Source: Fallopia convolvulus
Lineage: Eukaryota > Streptophyta > Magnoliopsida > Caryophyllales > Polygonaceae
Assembly (NCBI GenBank): GCA_964016875.1
Contig: OZ024719.1
Location: 27,161,877 to 27,225,876, forward strand
DNA: 64,000 nucleotides
Reading direction: 5' to 3'
Every line of letters begins with the position of its first letter. Position 1 is the stretch's first letter. Shown piece after piece: positions 44,980 to 57,800 of this stretch. The translations under genes and the position numbers were made by a program. The notes under the pieces are model-generated. The model was not told the DNA's origin, did not search any database, and saw only the letters and a list, made by a program, of their open reading frames with translations.

Positions 44980-47610
44980 TTGCAAGACTTTTATAAACTT
45001 AAAAATACTCATTTTAAGAAAAGAAATGCAAGGTTTAATTATTCAAATGAAAACCTTTTTAGCCCACATGCAAAATATATATTTTTAAAATAAATTATAT
45101 AAATGGTTTGCATGCTTCATTATTTGTATACAAAGCTATTTAAAATTTATTCTCATGATCAATATTCCTACAAGTCATGATTTACATATTATAAATTGTA
45201 GTAAAATCTAAGATAGTTAGACATGCATTTAAAACTTTATAAGAACACATTTTAATCTCACATGTAACATATTAAGTTTATTTAATATAGTTTAAACTTA
45301 TCAAATTAATCATCCTTTTACTAAGAAGGCTAACAAGTTTTAATTCAACATTTTGTTAGTTCTTAATACACATGCAAGGATAGATTTAGTCCACAACTTT
45401 ATAACAAAAATTTACATGCTGATAGAGCATATAGGTATAGGCTTTAGAGTATGTTTTTATTCTCGTTATATGCATTTTTAGCTAGGATTTCATTCTAAGT
45501 TTAGTTAGGTTTTATTTTCGTTTAGTTCGGAATCTACGCGTCTTTGTGCAAAATTGCAGGTCGGATGGTGGAAGACGGTAGATGGAAAGCTTAGGACGGA
45601 CCTCGGGATGCGTAGGAAGCATTGGAAGTGAGGACCCGAGGCGAGAACTACAAGAGATGAATGAAGGGACCAGACCGCGGAGCCAAGCCAAGACCGCGCC
45701 GAGAGGAAGGACTTGATGCGGTGCCAGCGCGGGAAGTTCCGGGAGAGCGCGACCGCGCTCTGGGGTGTGTCAAACCGCGCTCTGGCGCGTCGACGCGGCA
45801 TGGATTTGGGCTTTGTGAGATCTTGTGGGCCGACTTTCTTAATGTTTGTTTGGATATTTTTAGATCTTTTGGATATTTTTAGCATAATATAAATACTTTC
45901 TCTAGGTTTTATTTTGGATCTTATGCTATCTTTTACTTGTGTTCTAAGTTTGAACAATTTGGAGATTTGAGGGAGACAAAACCCTAGTTTTGCAATTGAA
46001 GATCAATTTGACTCTTGTAAGTTTTGTTTTTCTTCAATGACAATTTCTAGCCAAATTTCTCATGTCCAACTAGTTAGTTGAAGTTGTATGCATGATTGTT
46101 TGTGAGATTTGAATTTTTTTAGTTTGCCTTGACTAGATTGAATCTCTCCGTACTTAATCGATTAAATTCACTTAGGAGTATAATAGCTTGATCACCTATT
46201 TTACTTCTAGGTTGAATTATAACTAAAATAATTAAATAGACGGTGGAATTTGATTATTCATGGATGAATCCTTTGATTAAACTTATAGACGGTGGAATAA
46301 GGTTAATCAAAGGCGGAGAATTTAATCACAAGACTTCATGAATGACGGTGGAATTTATGAATATTGTTTCTATTGAATGCTTTGAACTTAATTGCATAAT
46401 CAATTTGACTAAATTGGTTAAAAGGTTTTCTAGGTTAATTGGTTAAAAGGTTGTTAAAGACGGTGTATATTAACAACCACAATAAGCTTGAATTCATAAA
46501 TTCACAATAGATTAGTCAAGGGAAATTGAAATAAGGATAATCGATAATCAAAACTCATGTATGCAATGGATACGAAACTAGTTGGACGCTTTTCTCCATA
46601 TTTGAATCTCAACTTATTTTATTTGCTTATCTTTAATTAGTTTAATTTCTTAGATTTTAGCTTACAACCATAAAAAACCCTTTCTGCTTAGTAATATTAT
46701 ATAAATACGAATAATCTGAGTCCTTGTGGGTTCGACCCTTCCTTCCACTATACCTAGGTTAGGAAGTTAGGAATTTTCTTTGGCAGTGCTTTTATAGCGA
46801 CGTAAAAGTGCTCGTCACATGCATAACCATAAGATTTATTTAAGTACTTATTATCTTTATAACTATATTTTTAGTTCTAGAAAGCTCATCCATAACTTAT
46901 ATACAAAAAATTTCTTAGCTTAAGCTAACATGCAAGAAGGTTTTAATTTATAAAGAGTCAATCTTTCAACATGCAACAACTTATTAACTTGTTTAGTAAA
47001 GATTTTGATATTATTAGATTCTCTTTAAACCAACTCAAGAAGATTTTAATCCTAAGTTTTATAACTTAGACATGCAAGGGTGATAAGAACTACACTTATC
47101 CTTTTTATTAACATGTAAGGACTTGTATGAATTTAAACAACACATTTTAATCTTATACTTCTTTCTCTAATCAAAGATCATTCACAATAATCATTCTAAA
47201 GTTATAAGTTAGAGAAAGAGACATGCAACTAAGTTGATATCATGAAAACTCACTTAATCTTACATGCAAGAACATTTTAACTTAATTGATCAAAACTTGT
47301 CCTTATGAAATTTATTCAAACTAGGAAAAGTCATATAAAAGCTTTCAAAGTCATATGAAAGACATGCATGTAGATTTTATGCATAACTAATTAATCTTAT
47401 AAATTTCTCAAGTCATTATCTACGTTAACCAAGGATTTTTGTGTAGAAAGGGAACAAAAGTTTGGGTCTTTGATAATAAAATAAAAATCAGAATTGTTAA
47501 AGCTCAAAAATCAACTTGTTCATCTTAAGAAGTTCAAAAATTCATCTAGAAGCTTATAAGACAATTTTCTTTTAAAAATCTTGCATGCGTGCCATTTACC
47601 AAGGCAATAT
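44980..47610. repeat. AT-rich region with recurrent ACATGCAAG words
   Basis: Excluding the solo LTR, ACATGCA or a one-base variant recurs about a dozen times, for example near 45066, 45227, 45371, 46928, 46972, 47072, 47222 and 47261. There is no gene. It reads as an old LTR or leader that expanded by short duplications. Confidence 0.5.
45420..46817 (+). repeat. Solo LTR of a gypsy element
   Basis: A single LTR starts TGATAG and ends CGTCA, flanked by perfect CATGC duplications (45415-45419 and 46818-46822). No internal region is left, the result of recombination between two LTRs. It has a TATA box (TATAAATA, 45888-45895), a GC-rich cassette with four ACCGCG words (about 45670-45790), and four GACGGTGGAAT-type words in its 3' half (46240-46350). 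The antisense frame at 45505-45957 is a shadow. Confidence 0.93.
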
Positions 47611-48479
47611 GAAACAAAAATGGTATTTTATAAAATCTGAAATTTTAGGATCTTTAATTCGAGACAACCTCCTAAAAATACTTGGCATCAAACTAAGAAA
47701 GACTTAAAAAATATTGAGAGATTACCCTGAAATATGTGTCTTGTGTTCTTGTAGGAAGAACAACACAAGGGGAGCAAGGGGAGGAGGGGAGGAGGGGTGG
47801 CTGCTGCTCGGAGGTGTACTGTTGGCGCGTTGATGGCCACTGGTGGCGCGGCCTGGTGGCAACCAAGGGAGGGTCCGGTGGTGGTGGTGGCTAGGGTGTG
47901 CCAGGGATGAAGTTTGGGTGTGTTTGCATCGGAAAAATCAGCCCTTAAAGAATTAATTGTATGGCTGATTTTTCTTGCTTTTAAGGAGAGAAAAGAGAGC
48001 GTTTTAAGTGTAGAGAAGAAAGGTTTGAAGGATGAAAGGAAGTGGTAGAGAATGGTGTGTCTATGAAGAGAAGAAAGGCTTTAAAAGACAACTAACACTT
48101 GTTAGTAGAATATCCAACTCATTTTGATCAATATCTTGCTCATGTGTGTGCGAGAGGGAAAGGAAAAATTCACTTAATAAAATAGGCATCAAGTGAGTGG
48201 GAAATCTCTACACAATTTCCACCTAGATCCCCTCTTTAAATGTTCCAACGCGTTCGTAAAAGGACCGAAAGTCGGTTTGAAACGAACACTGGAACGGTCG
48301 GGTTTTAAGAATAGAATGTTACGGATTAATTAAATTCCGTCTTTAATTAATTTTATTTACTCAAATAATTATTTCATAAGAATATTATAATATATTTATT
48401 TTAGAAATAGATTTTGAATAAAAAGAAAATATTATGAATTTATTTTATTTAACAAATAATTAATGATTAAAATTAAAAA
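46823..48479. other. Intergenic retroelement-like stretch
   Basis: It continues the ACATGCAAG-rich region. A GC-rich purine patch (47760-47900, GGGGAGG and GGTGGTGG words) and a CGGACCG-type patch near 48260-48300 suggest another LTR-like unit. No convincing gene. Confidence 0.35.
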
Positions 48480-50500
48480 AATTAGTTATAAAAATAGCGG
48501 CTATTATTACAGAGGGCTCATGAAGTGGCACTTTTGAAGTAGCGCATTCCTCGAATTGGTGGGCAAACCCCGAAACTTTGGAGGTAAGGTTAGCCACCTC
48601 GTCTTGGATGATAAGCTCCCTTTCTTGAGGCTTTTCCTCCAACCTTTTCTTCTGGAGTTCCAAAGCTTCAAATCTAGAATTCAGAGGTTGCATTGCTTCC
48701 TGGGTGGCTTGATTGACGGATTAGAGAAAAGATTGATGGAATGTCATCATTATAGCCTCCATAGATGCTAGAGTAAGAGCTAGACTAAAGACTCGACGAT
48801 CATCCCCATCTTGCCCTGCGTTTGACATGCTTATAAGCACTAAACAAACAAGATTATCCCACAAATCACAAGTAATGCTAAATCACAAGTTTCTCCTAAA
48901 TCAACCAAGAAAGAGCAATGGAATGCAAGTGCAAGTGCAAGGTCAAGGCAAGGAGTTAGGTATGGCTAGGCAAAGAACAACCCAATGCACACACAAGCAC
49001 CCGAACTCAACAAGGACTTATAGGAAAAAGAAGCTACTAGGCACCAAGTGCTTTACACAACAACAATTTAAGCAAATTTGGCCTTGCTCGGATTCTCTTT
49101 CTCATGGGATCCGAACTTTTCTATTCCCGACCTCTCTTTCATTTTCGCCGGCAACGGCGCCAAAATTTGACAAGTTGAAAGTCATCGTGACTAATCAAAG
49201 ATAATTCCCTACCTAGTTACTTAACTTAGTACAATCAATAAGTCGAGGTTGTACAAAAGGGAAACTTGTATTCCAAGTTAGTATTTTTATCAACTCAAGA
49301 AGTAAAAAGTGGGATATTGGACTATAATTCTAAATCTAGGGAAACAAAGTAAACAAGCAAATCAAGTAAAGTTTGAGTTTGTAATCAATTAGGGAAAACA
49401 ATTCCATTCAAGTATCCACCTTTGTCGTCAATGTTGTTGATCATTGATTAATAATAAGCAATTTTCACTTTCTAGTTATTCCTATCTTGATTAGACATAA
49501 TAAACATGCCAATGAGTCATACAAATACTTAATATCAAAACAATCATGAAATGATCATGAATTATAATGATATTAGCAATAAGAGCAAGAATATGCAGGA
49601 TACATGCAATTAAGTTCCAACGAATCAAACAATTAACATGTCATCATACATGCAATTGATTTCCAACGAGTCAAACAATTAACATGCAATCAATTCTCTT
49701 TCTCAATTGTTTTAGTCCAACGAATCATAAAACAATGAGCCACTACAAAGATTAGGTTTTGCTACAAGAAAACCTAGATCCTAGCAATAGAGTGCATTAA
49801 TCTCAACAAGAACAAGTTGGCCAAACAAGAAGAAATCAACACATTCAATCATCATGAAGCACAAGAGAAATTGAAATAACTAAAGAAATTAACTTGTAAA
49901 TAGAATCTCACAACTTACTTGAATAAAAAAGGCTTCAACTAGAATGAAACTTAGGTTTTTAGTTCTCTGTGAAAATCTCTCTCAAAACAAGGGAAAGAGA
50001 GAATAGAAAAACAAAAGGTAGAATTCCCAAAAACTAAAACTAACAAGAGTCTTAAAAACTACTAAAAACTGAAAATGAAAAGATAAGATAAATAAAGCAA
50101 CTAAAGATAGACTCGGAACATCCTCGGTGCGCGTGCGCTGGCAAATCCGCAGATCGTAAACATGGTCGTGGTTTTGACTTCTTGACCATCTGAGGAGATG
50201 TGAAATCGTGATCGCCGCCGAGTAATTCACGGTGGCGTCCTTGAATCTGGTGCTTCTCAGTTGGGAATACGCGGTCGCGGGTTTGGGACCCACGGTCGTA
50301 TTTCATTTAACTAGATACTTGTTGGAAATTAAGCTTAAAAGGAGTCAAAAATGCTACTATGAATTTCTATTAAATTGCAAATTTTTTTGTCCTAACATTC
50401 TCTTCTCTACATATCCTTATTGCTTGCCTAACCCCTTTTCTTATCCTATTCGTGTACAAAATTTGAATCCTTAAGCTATAACAAGGCCTTAAGCTATATA
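48480..50500 (-). mobile_element. Gypsy 5' LTR, primer site and gag start, remnant
   Basis: On the minus strand an LTR ends CTTGTCA at 49168. It is followed by a near-perfect tRNA-Asp primer site (49145-49163) and a leader. A gag-type frame from ATG near 48829 starts MSNAGQDGDDRR, meets a TAA near 48722, then continues as MQPLNSRFEALELQ with a coiled coil to about 48490. The LTR has a GC-rich cassette (about 50110-50300, CGGTCGCGG-type words). Its outer start near 50500 and all downstream domains are missing or undefined. Confidence 0.65.
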
Positions 50501-50858
50501 TGATCTTTTTTTAGGTTTGTTAAAATCACATAACTTTATGCAAGTGAAATGGTTATTTTGAGAGACATATGGTCTTGTATCTATTTTACTTTTTACGTAT
50601 TGATAAAAAAAGTTCTAGTTAATGCTGTAAAGAGTTTGTAGCAACCACTCTAATGAAGTAATAGTATACTTTTCTAAAAAAATAACTCATAATCTTGATA
50701 CTTCTTTGTATCGTGATAAGTGATAATCTATAATTTTTGCACCTAATTCATCATTAAACCTGCTCAAGACCAGAGTTTGTTAAACCTTCTTCAAAAGATC
50801 AATAACCACAAGTTCGGTCTCATCCAGTCCACTAAAAGTATTGAATTGGTAGATTTAA
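50501..50858. other. Intergenic; first copy of a diverged direct repeat
   Basis: The part 50755-50858 shares TTGTTAAACC/TTGTCACATC-type ends, GATCAATAACCACAAGTTC and TTGAATTGGTAGATTTAAG with 51410-51515. The two copies flank the foldback at 50859-51256. No gene. Confidence 0.5.
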
Positions 50859-51256
50859 GTTCAAGTAAGGACATTCTTAGAATGTGAACGTGTGAACAGT
50901 TTTGTATTTATGATTTTGAGTTATATATGCATGATTTTGTATGACTATATTCATGGTCTTGAGTTGCATATTCATTATGTTGAGTTACTCACTTCTTATG
51001 AATATACAATTTAAAAATATGATTACGTAACTCTATAAGCATGATAAAGAGATTGAATATGAAAAAAGCTTCAAAAATACAATAATATAAAAATATGAAT
51101 ATGCGACTTATAAACATGAATACAATGTAATATAATATGAATGAATATGCAACACAAAAATTTGAATACAGCCATACAAAATCATGAATATGCAACTCAA
51201 AATCGTGAATACAAACTGTTCACACATTCACACTCTAAGAATTATTTTACTTGAAC
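50859..51256. mobile_element. Foldback MITE, about 400 bp
   Basis: The left arm begins GTTCAAGTAA and contains TTCTTAGAATGTGAACGTG and GTGAACAGTTTTGTATT. The right arm is its reverse complement with few mismatches, ending TTACTTGAAC. The arms extend at least 130 bp each, so nearly the whole element could fold. No coding frame and no certain target duplication. Confidence 0.8.
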
Positions 51257-53339
51257 CCTCTCTCATGGCTTTATTGGTGCTGCTCTTTTTTTCCCTAGCA
51301 GGAACAAGTTATGATATAATTCATCTTGGTAAATATTTTGAAAGGAAAAGAGCAAGGACGATATCGGTTCATTGCCAAGTCCAATATTTGAACAACTTAT
51401 ATTGCATACAAGTAAAAACTTGTCCAAGAATTTGTCACATCTTCTAAATGATCAATGACCACAAGTTCACAATCCCATTTAATCAATTAAGAGTTTTGAA
51501 ATGGTAATATTTAAAAGAAGGAAAGGAATTTACAAAAGACTAACCATACAAGGGACTTAAATATAAAATACAAAATGATCAATTGCCATGGGAGTGTTGT
51601 TTCTGTATTCTAGTATTCAGATGATAAGTTGCTTCAGACTCAAATTTTCTTCATATGTTGATACCTAGAGGCACCATCTTAGTCCTAAATATTGTATCTC
51701 TTTCTCAATTCCCCAAGTGTGACCACTACAACAACCGATCTTCGTATGAGTACATTTCACATTTCATGTTGTGAATTAATTGCACATATTTTCCAGTAAT
51801 TATAATTTATGCTAAGATTGACAACCAATCATGGTATGAGACTATGAGTACATTGCTCATTAAATTTGAATTTAAAACACTTCAATATTTGCATTTGCAC
51901 AATTTTATCACAAAAAGTTTACTTCGCACTTGTCAAGTAAGACCATCTCCAATAACTTTCCCAAGTGTTCTCCATAATGGGGCATCAAATGTCATATTCT
52001 CAAACAAAAAAAATGCTCCAACTTCAACAACATCCCTATTTTAGAAAATATATTTTTATTATTTTTATTTTTAAATGATATGAAATCCTCTACAATATTC
52101 ATTAATTAATATTTGTTTACTAATACGAAAATAAAAATATTTTAGAATCTTAACCTACTAAATGAGAAATTATTTTATTTTTTTATTATAAAAAGTAAAA
52201 TATTTTAGAATCTTAGCCTAATACATTATAAAATATATTAAAGGAAATAAAAATATTCAAAATCTTAACAAAAGTCATGTCGACTAAAATAGAAAATTGG
52301 TGTTGCAAATGTTAAGCCCTCTTAGGTACGCACTCTAGAAAATAAGAGTAAAATCCCACAATCAATTGTATATTTATTTAGAATTATTATCCAACCCGGA
52401 ATTTAGGGTTTAAGAGCTTGAAGAATAAAGAGAAAGGACTTGAATTCTTCCTCAATTGAGTTAAGTAAGCCCAAGTAAAGAAATAATTTCTTTTTTTTTT
52501 TTAAAAGGGTGAATTGTTTTGAATTCCACTTAGAATTGGAAACAAAGATGAAAATGGGTTCTTAGAATTTTAGAGAGATACAAAATAGTGGAAAAGATGA
52601 ATATTTTTTAATTTAATTTTTTCTAGGAATTAATGAAAATTGAAAAAAAATCTCAAGTTTATATTTTTTAGGATCCAAAAAATCATTATTTTAGATTTAC
52701 AATTCGTTTTTCACCCTAAAAGAAATACTCCGTATTAAACGAAAGAGAGACATTTTTGCAAACTTTTTGAGCATGCATGCTATTGTCTAAGAAATGTGAC
52801 GTTTTTCTAAGAGTAACACCATTTAGAGACATGTTTTACAATTTCATCTAATAACAATCATAACCATCAAATAACATGATTTGACCAACGGAACAGATTG
52901 GTGAATCAATAAAATTTACAAATGAATAATATAAGAAATTCAATCATGCATCACTCAAGCCATTGGTACCCTTAATTCCATCAAGAAAATGATCACATTC
53001 ATAAAATTAACACATTTCCCTTTGAAAAACCTGTCATGCGGCATAACTATTATCATTAGTAACATTATATTAAGCTACTCCAAATATAGATACCTTCTCG
53101 GCTGGGTTTTGCGAGCATCAAAGAATTTGCCACTATTGACCATAGTTTCTAGCCTGACCCAAATGAAGCATGTAGTGAGTCGTGTGCAACACAAGAATGG
53201 ACACTCGTATAAATAAGCACCAACCCGGCCTCAAATGACATGTCACTCACACAACTCAAACCCTTTCCTTTTTTTGAGATGGTAAAAATTAGGTGGAAAC
53301 ATGTGTTTCAACTTAATGCATTATTGCGGGTGATAAGTA
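51257..53339. other. Intergenic AT-rich, no gene
   Basis: Holds the second copy of the direct repeat (51410-51515) and a possible MITE-like stretch starting ACCATCTCCAATAAC near 51944. Long A and T runs are common. No coding signal. Confidence 0.4.
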
Positions 53340-53990
53340 ATTTTGGAGTATGCCTAAGCTAACTACAGTTTAAGGAATGTCTCAAATGCACACTTAAATC
53401 TGCTAAAGACTACATTAGCAAGGCACATGGTTAATTGTAACAGCCTCCAAGAATTGCAAATTGAATAGGGTGTGCAATCATCATCTTAATCTACCAAGAA
53501 CACCATCTACTTTCCCTTAAAGCATTTATCACAATGAGGTTATCAACTTAATATTTCTAGTCTTGAAATTTCTTTTCTTTACCTCCCACGCCGCTTTATA
53601 CATGTCGATCGCTTCTGCTTGTAATGGGTTCCACGGAGAGCTTGAGAATGCATCCAAGTAAATTACCTCAGCCAAATGATTTTAACGATAAACCCAGTCG
53701 TCGCGTCACTCATTGCCTTTTTTGAACTATCAAAGTTAAGTTTCACAAATCCATTCTAATCCAATTGTCTTCAATGTTATGTCTGCAGTTACATTCATGG
53801 ACGTCATGCAGTTGGCCTATCCTCGTCTCCCATCTTACAATTCTTCCAATTGGCAAGCTGATATTATTTTATTGCGATGATGCCAAATACACGACTATGC
53901 CAATACCACCTCCCGAAAGTCTTCTTGACAAAGATCTGTTCTTAGCCCACCACCATATCACAAAACTCGACCCCTTTACTTTCTAAACCT
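53340..53990 (-). pseudogene. LINE 3' remnant with RNase H-like domain
   Basis: On the minus strand, pieces in more than one frame spell an RNase H-like domain: KLNFDSSKK, then ATTGFIVK, LQAEAIDMYKAAWEVKK and DNLIVINALRES. It is the same type as the domain ending the LINE at 59290-64000. Frameshifts and stops abound. The upstream part (53770-53990) is too decayed to place. Confidence 0.55.
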
Positions 53991-54889
53991 CCATGCACAC
54001 CAACTTGTTACCTCATCAGGGGCCCAAAAGTAGTGTCATTGATCTACAAGGCAATACAAAAAAGAATTGGTAAAATTACTTTTAAGAGACAAGCCTAGTT
54101 ATAGGATAAATAATTTTTACTCCATCATGATTAAATAAACGTGCTTTAAACACGTAATCATAACATTCTGTGTTCATCATTTCGGTTTCAAAAGCAGCAC
54201 TATCACTTGGCCACCTGAATGATTCCATCTAACACGCCCCGTCCTTCTTTCACTTTCCCTTCAGCAAATTTATGCTCATATTTAACTAGTGACCATAGCG
54301 ACAGCCAAAACAACTCACAATTGAATCACCTTGTTAAGGAAGACTAATGTTTTTCCCCAATAGCTCATTCCAATATTTCTTTTAGCAATGAAAGTGGTCT
54401 ATGAAACCAAGTTGCAGTGCAATCCTCTATTCGACTCTTCAACAAAAGCACAATTTAGGTACGCAAATCAGTCACAAAACAAGCGGTCCTTGCCAAACCT
54501 TTGTGAAAAAGGCTTCTGCTTCTGGGGAATTGGTCGTGATGACATGCTTTATTATGCAGCAAAACATGAACATCTTCTGGGGTGACTGAATTTTATACCA
54601 GATGGGCACTGGACTGAAGAAGCTTATCTTCAGAACTCTTCAATAGTCAGGAAATGATAGTAATCTGTGCAATTTATTCAACTTATTGGAGATGAGTTTT
54701 AAGAGCCCAGTTAAGGACGATATAAACAGAGAGATGTCCTTAGTGGGGGCTACATAAATTAGGTCGACAGACATTCACAATAGCTTAAAAGGACTTTTCA
54801 CAGCTTACTAATGATATGATTATCTAACAATAAAAGAAACATAAGCAGGGTGTGTTGAGATCCTGAAGATAATGAAGAATGGCACGACT
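53991..54889. other. Downstream flank of the CCCH gene
   Basis: It probably includes the 3' untranslated region of the minus-strand CCCH gene, next to decayed LINE sequence. The overlapping frames at 54388-54589 have no recognised domain. Confidence 0.4.
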
Positions 54890-57800
54890 TCATTGTTGAG
54901 CATTAGAAGGTGGAGCAGATGTTGTCTGAGTATGTGGCAGTGTCAAGCCAATAGATGCACTAGAAACGGTCTCAGAGGATGAGACTCTTCCAGAATGAGG
55001 ATCACTGCTTGGCCCCAAACGATATTCTGGTGATGGATCTGGGGACAATGAGGTAGGCAGAGACGAAATTGAAGGCCCAGCTAAGTAGGGAGCCACTGGC
55101 GTCTCTGTCAGAGAAGAAGCCGAAGGACTATAATTCATTGATGCCATTGGGTGATCAAATTTGCAGGTAGGACCAAATCTGCAGAATCCATTTCTCATGT
55201 AGAAAGCACAAGTTTGCTCCCCCTGTTGAAAGAAAAACAACTCAATTAGGTATCCCATTTTAAGGTCTAAATCTACTTTTATGTGCAAAGCTAAAACTCC
55301 TACAGACAATCTAGCCAATAGCCTAGCAGCTACAAGCAAGACAAAGAGAGAAACTTTAAAAAACTTAAAGGAGATTATAATTTTGCTCAATGCATTTGAC
55401 ATCAGCAAGTATGAATACAGATAAATGGTTTTTTATGATCCAAGGGAGCTGAATATATGCAGGATGAACAGATTCATAGTAGCAAACCATCAAAGTTCCT
55501 TGTGTCTTGCATCATTCATCATCATATATATAAGAGAAGATTTTGCGCTCTTTATATTTCAAGTAAAATGAACTAAGCAAAGAAATACAGCAGTAGATGC
55601 ATGATTAAAGGCTCATTAACTTGGAAACTGACTACTGGTAGACACAAAAGTACAGGAAACATTTGCTAAAGGGTTACAGCAAGACGACCGTCAATTGCAA
55701 AAAGTTTCATTTGTTAGTACTATTCAGTTCAAACAAGGTCGTTTGCCCATGTCAGTTTATATCTTCTAAGGGTTCCCTGGAGCTTGCTTTGCAAGAGCCA
55801 ACTCAAAAGTTTTTCAGTTTTAATTCAAATCTGTTTAATTGTTTATTCATTTATCAAAAAGCAGATGTCGGGTAATCAACAGAAATGTTTAATTTCTCCC
55901 TGTGATTTGCAGGAAGTCCAAGCTAGCCATTAGACAACTTGATTGCTCTCCAGTTCATAACATATAATCCAAAAGTTGCAGAGTCAAGACACAACTCAAA
56001 GTTAACAAAAAAGTACTACAAGGAATCATGTTTGCAACCAAAACTACCCATCATCCAAAAATATTCTGACTTTTAAATAAGGAAGTTAAGGGTGGCATTA
56101 ACAGGCCACATAGGCTGAGCCAAGTAAGGTACATGCACGCAGAAAACTTACAAGCCATGATGGATTTCATTTCACGCATCAAACTACTGAAGTAGCAAAC
56201 TAGGAGACTTGTTAACTTCAACAAGTGCAATAAGAAAAACTTAAAAGTTGATTCAAATGTGAATAAAATGGAGCACACATAAAAAAAGCATACCGGGCGT
56301 AAAGGTAGGCCCAATGGACTGAGGTTACAAGCTGTCACAATTGCAGCTCGTTCTGGAGGATGATGATATCTACATGATGAACCAAATTTACAGTCACCTG
56401 TTTTCAAATAATACTGGCAGTCAGGTTGGCCAGGTCGCTCTGGAAATTTAATTTCCTTTCTATCAGTACTCGATTGGCCTGCAGAAGACTGCATGAGAGA
56501 ATAAGGTCCAACTGCTGTAGGAGTTGAAAGGGGAGTTACCCCATATAAAGTGCCAGCTCCTGCTGAAGGTTGAGCACCAGGAGACAAGGCAGGGCTTATA
56601 GGTGCCTGTATCATTAAGAGAGATGTGATCATAAGATTGCAGCCAATGATTACATATACAATATACTTCTTCCGTTGACTTATATTTGTCCTTTAGCCAT
56701 ATAATCTTGTTCACCAATATTTGTCCTTTTAGGTTTTCTAACCAATTTATTTTAAATGCATTATGAACATTATTATATTGGAATTTGCTTGTGTTGACTT
56801 TTTCCTTTCCATCCATTGGCTCTAAAGGTGGTGAATAACTAATTAGCGATTAAATTTAGAAAACCTTTGGATTTTCAAGATGATTTTGACATATTCAATG
56901 AATTTCTTAATATGTGTATAAAAATCAAAAAGGACAAATAAAAACCAGGTAAAAGTGGAGGCCTAGGCACCCTCCCAGAATTTAGTTGCTAAACATACCG
57001 AGTACGAAGTCCAACCAGGAATAGGAACTCCTCCAGAAGAAAGCAGCATAGGACCATAAGTTCCAGACACATAAGAACCGGGTAAAAGTGGAGGCCTAGG
57101 CATCCCTCCAAAGCTGGGGGATGCCCCTCCAACCGGATTTGGCATACGAACAGAAGGAGACTGCACCGTAGGATAAAATGACGGTGCAGATGTTGGAACT
57201 GATAAGCCAGCTGGTTGAGGATGATCGAATTTACAGGTAATTCCAAATTTGCATTGCCCCGTTTTCAAATAATAGGAGCATTCAATTTCCCCCTGTAGAC
57301 AAAAAGATTCATGATAAAACTAATATTTTCGTCTGATAAAGAACTATAGAATGAACATGGAAACACAAGCTAGAAAAAAGAAAGGATGCAAAAGGAAAAT
57401 AGGATTAGACCGGTCTTAATGGGTATCCATGAAAATTAAGGGACACATTGTTTAGCGATCCAGCAAGGTCTCTTGGATGATGAAACTTGCATGTGGCACC
57501 AAATTTACAAGTTCTGGTCCTTAAATAATACTGCAATCACAGAAACAACAGCAAGAATCAGCAGAATAGTCAAATTTATTACTAGAAAGAAACTAAACCT
57601 TTCCCTTTTTTTCTTTTTTAGCAAAAGATTCCTACAGGTAGTCAGGTCAATATTCAGAACTTCCAGTGATTCTACTAACTTGACGTGGAAGTTGCAATCA
57701 TACCTGACAAGGCGGCTCACCAGGCCGCTCAGGATACTCTCCTCCAGATAACCTCATAGCCATGGTAGCCTGATCATCAGAAGAATCAAAACTCATGTCA

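Noticed and set aside
46725..46745. GGGTTCGACCC resembling a tRNA B box
   Set aside because: It lies in the solo LTR, with no A box at the right distance and no cloverleaf.
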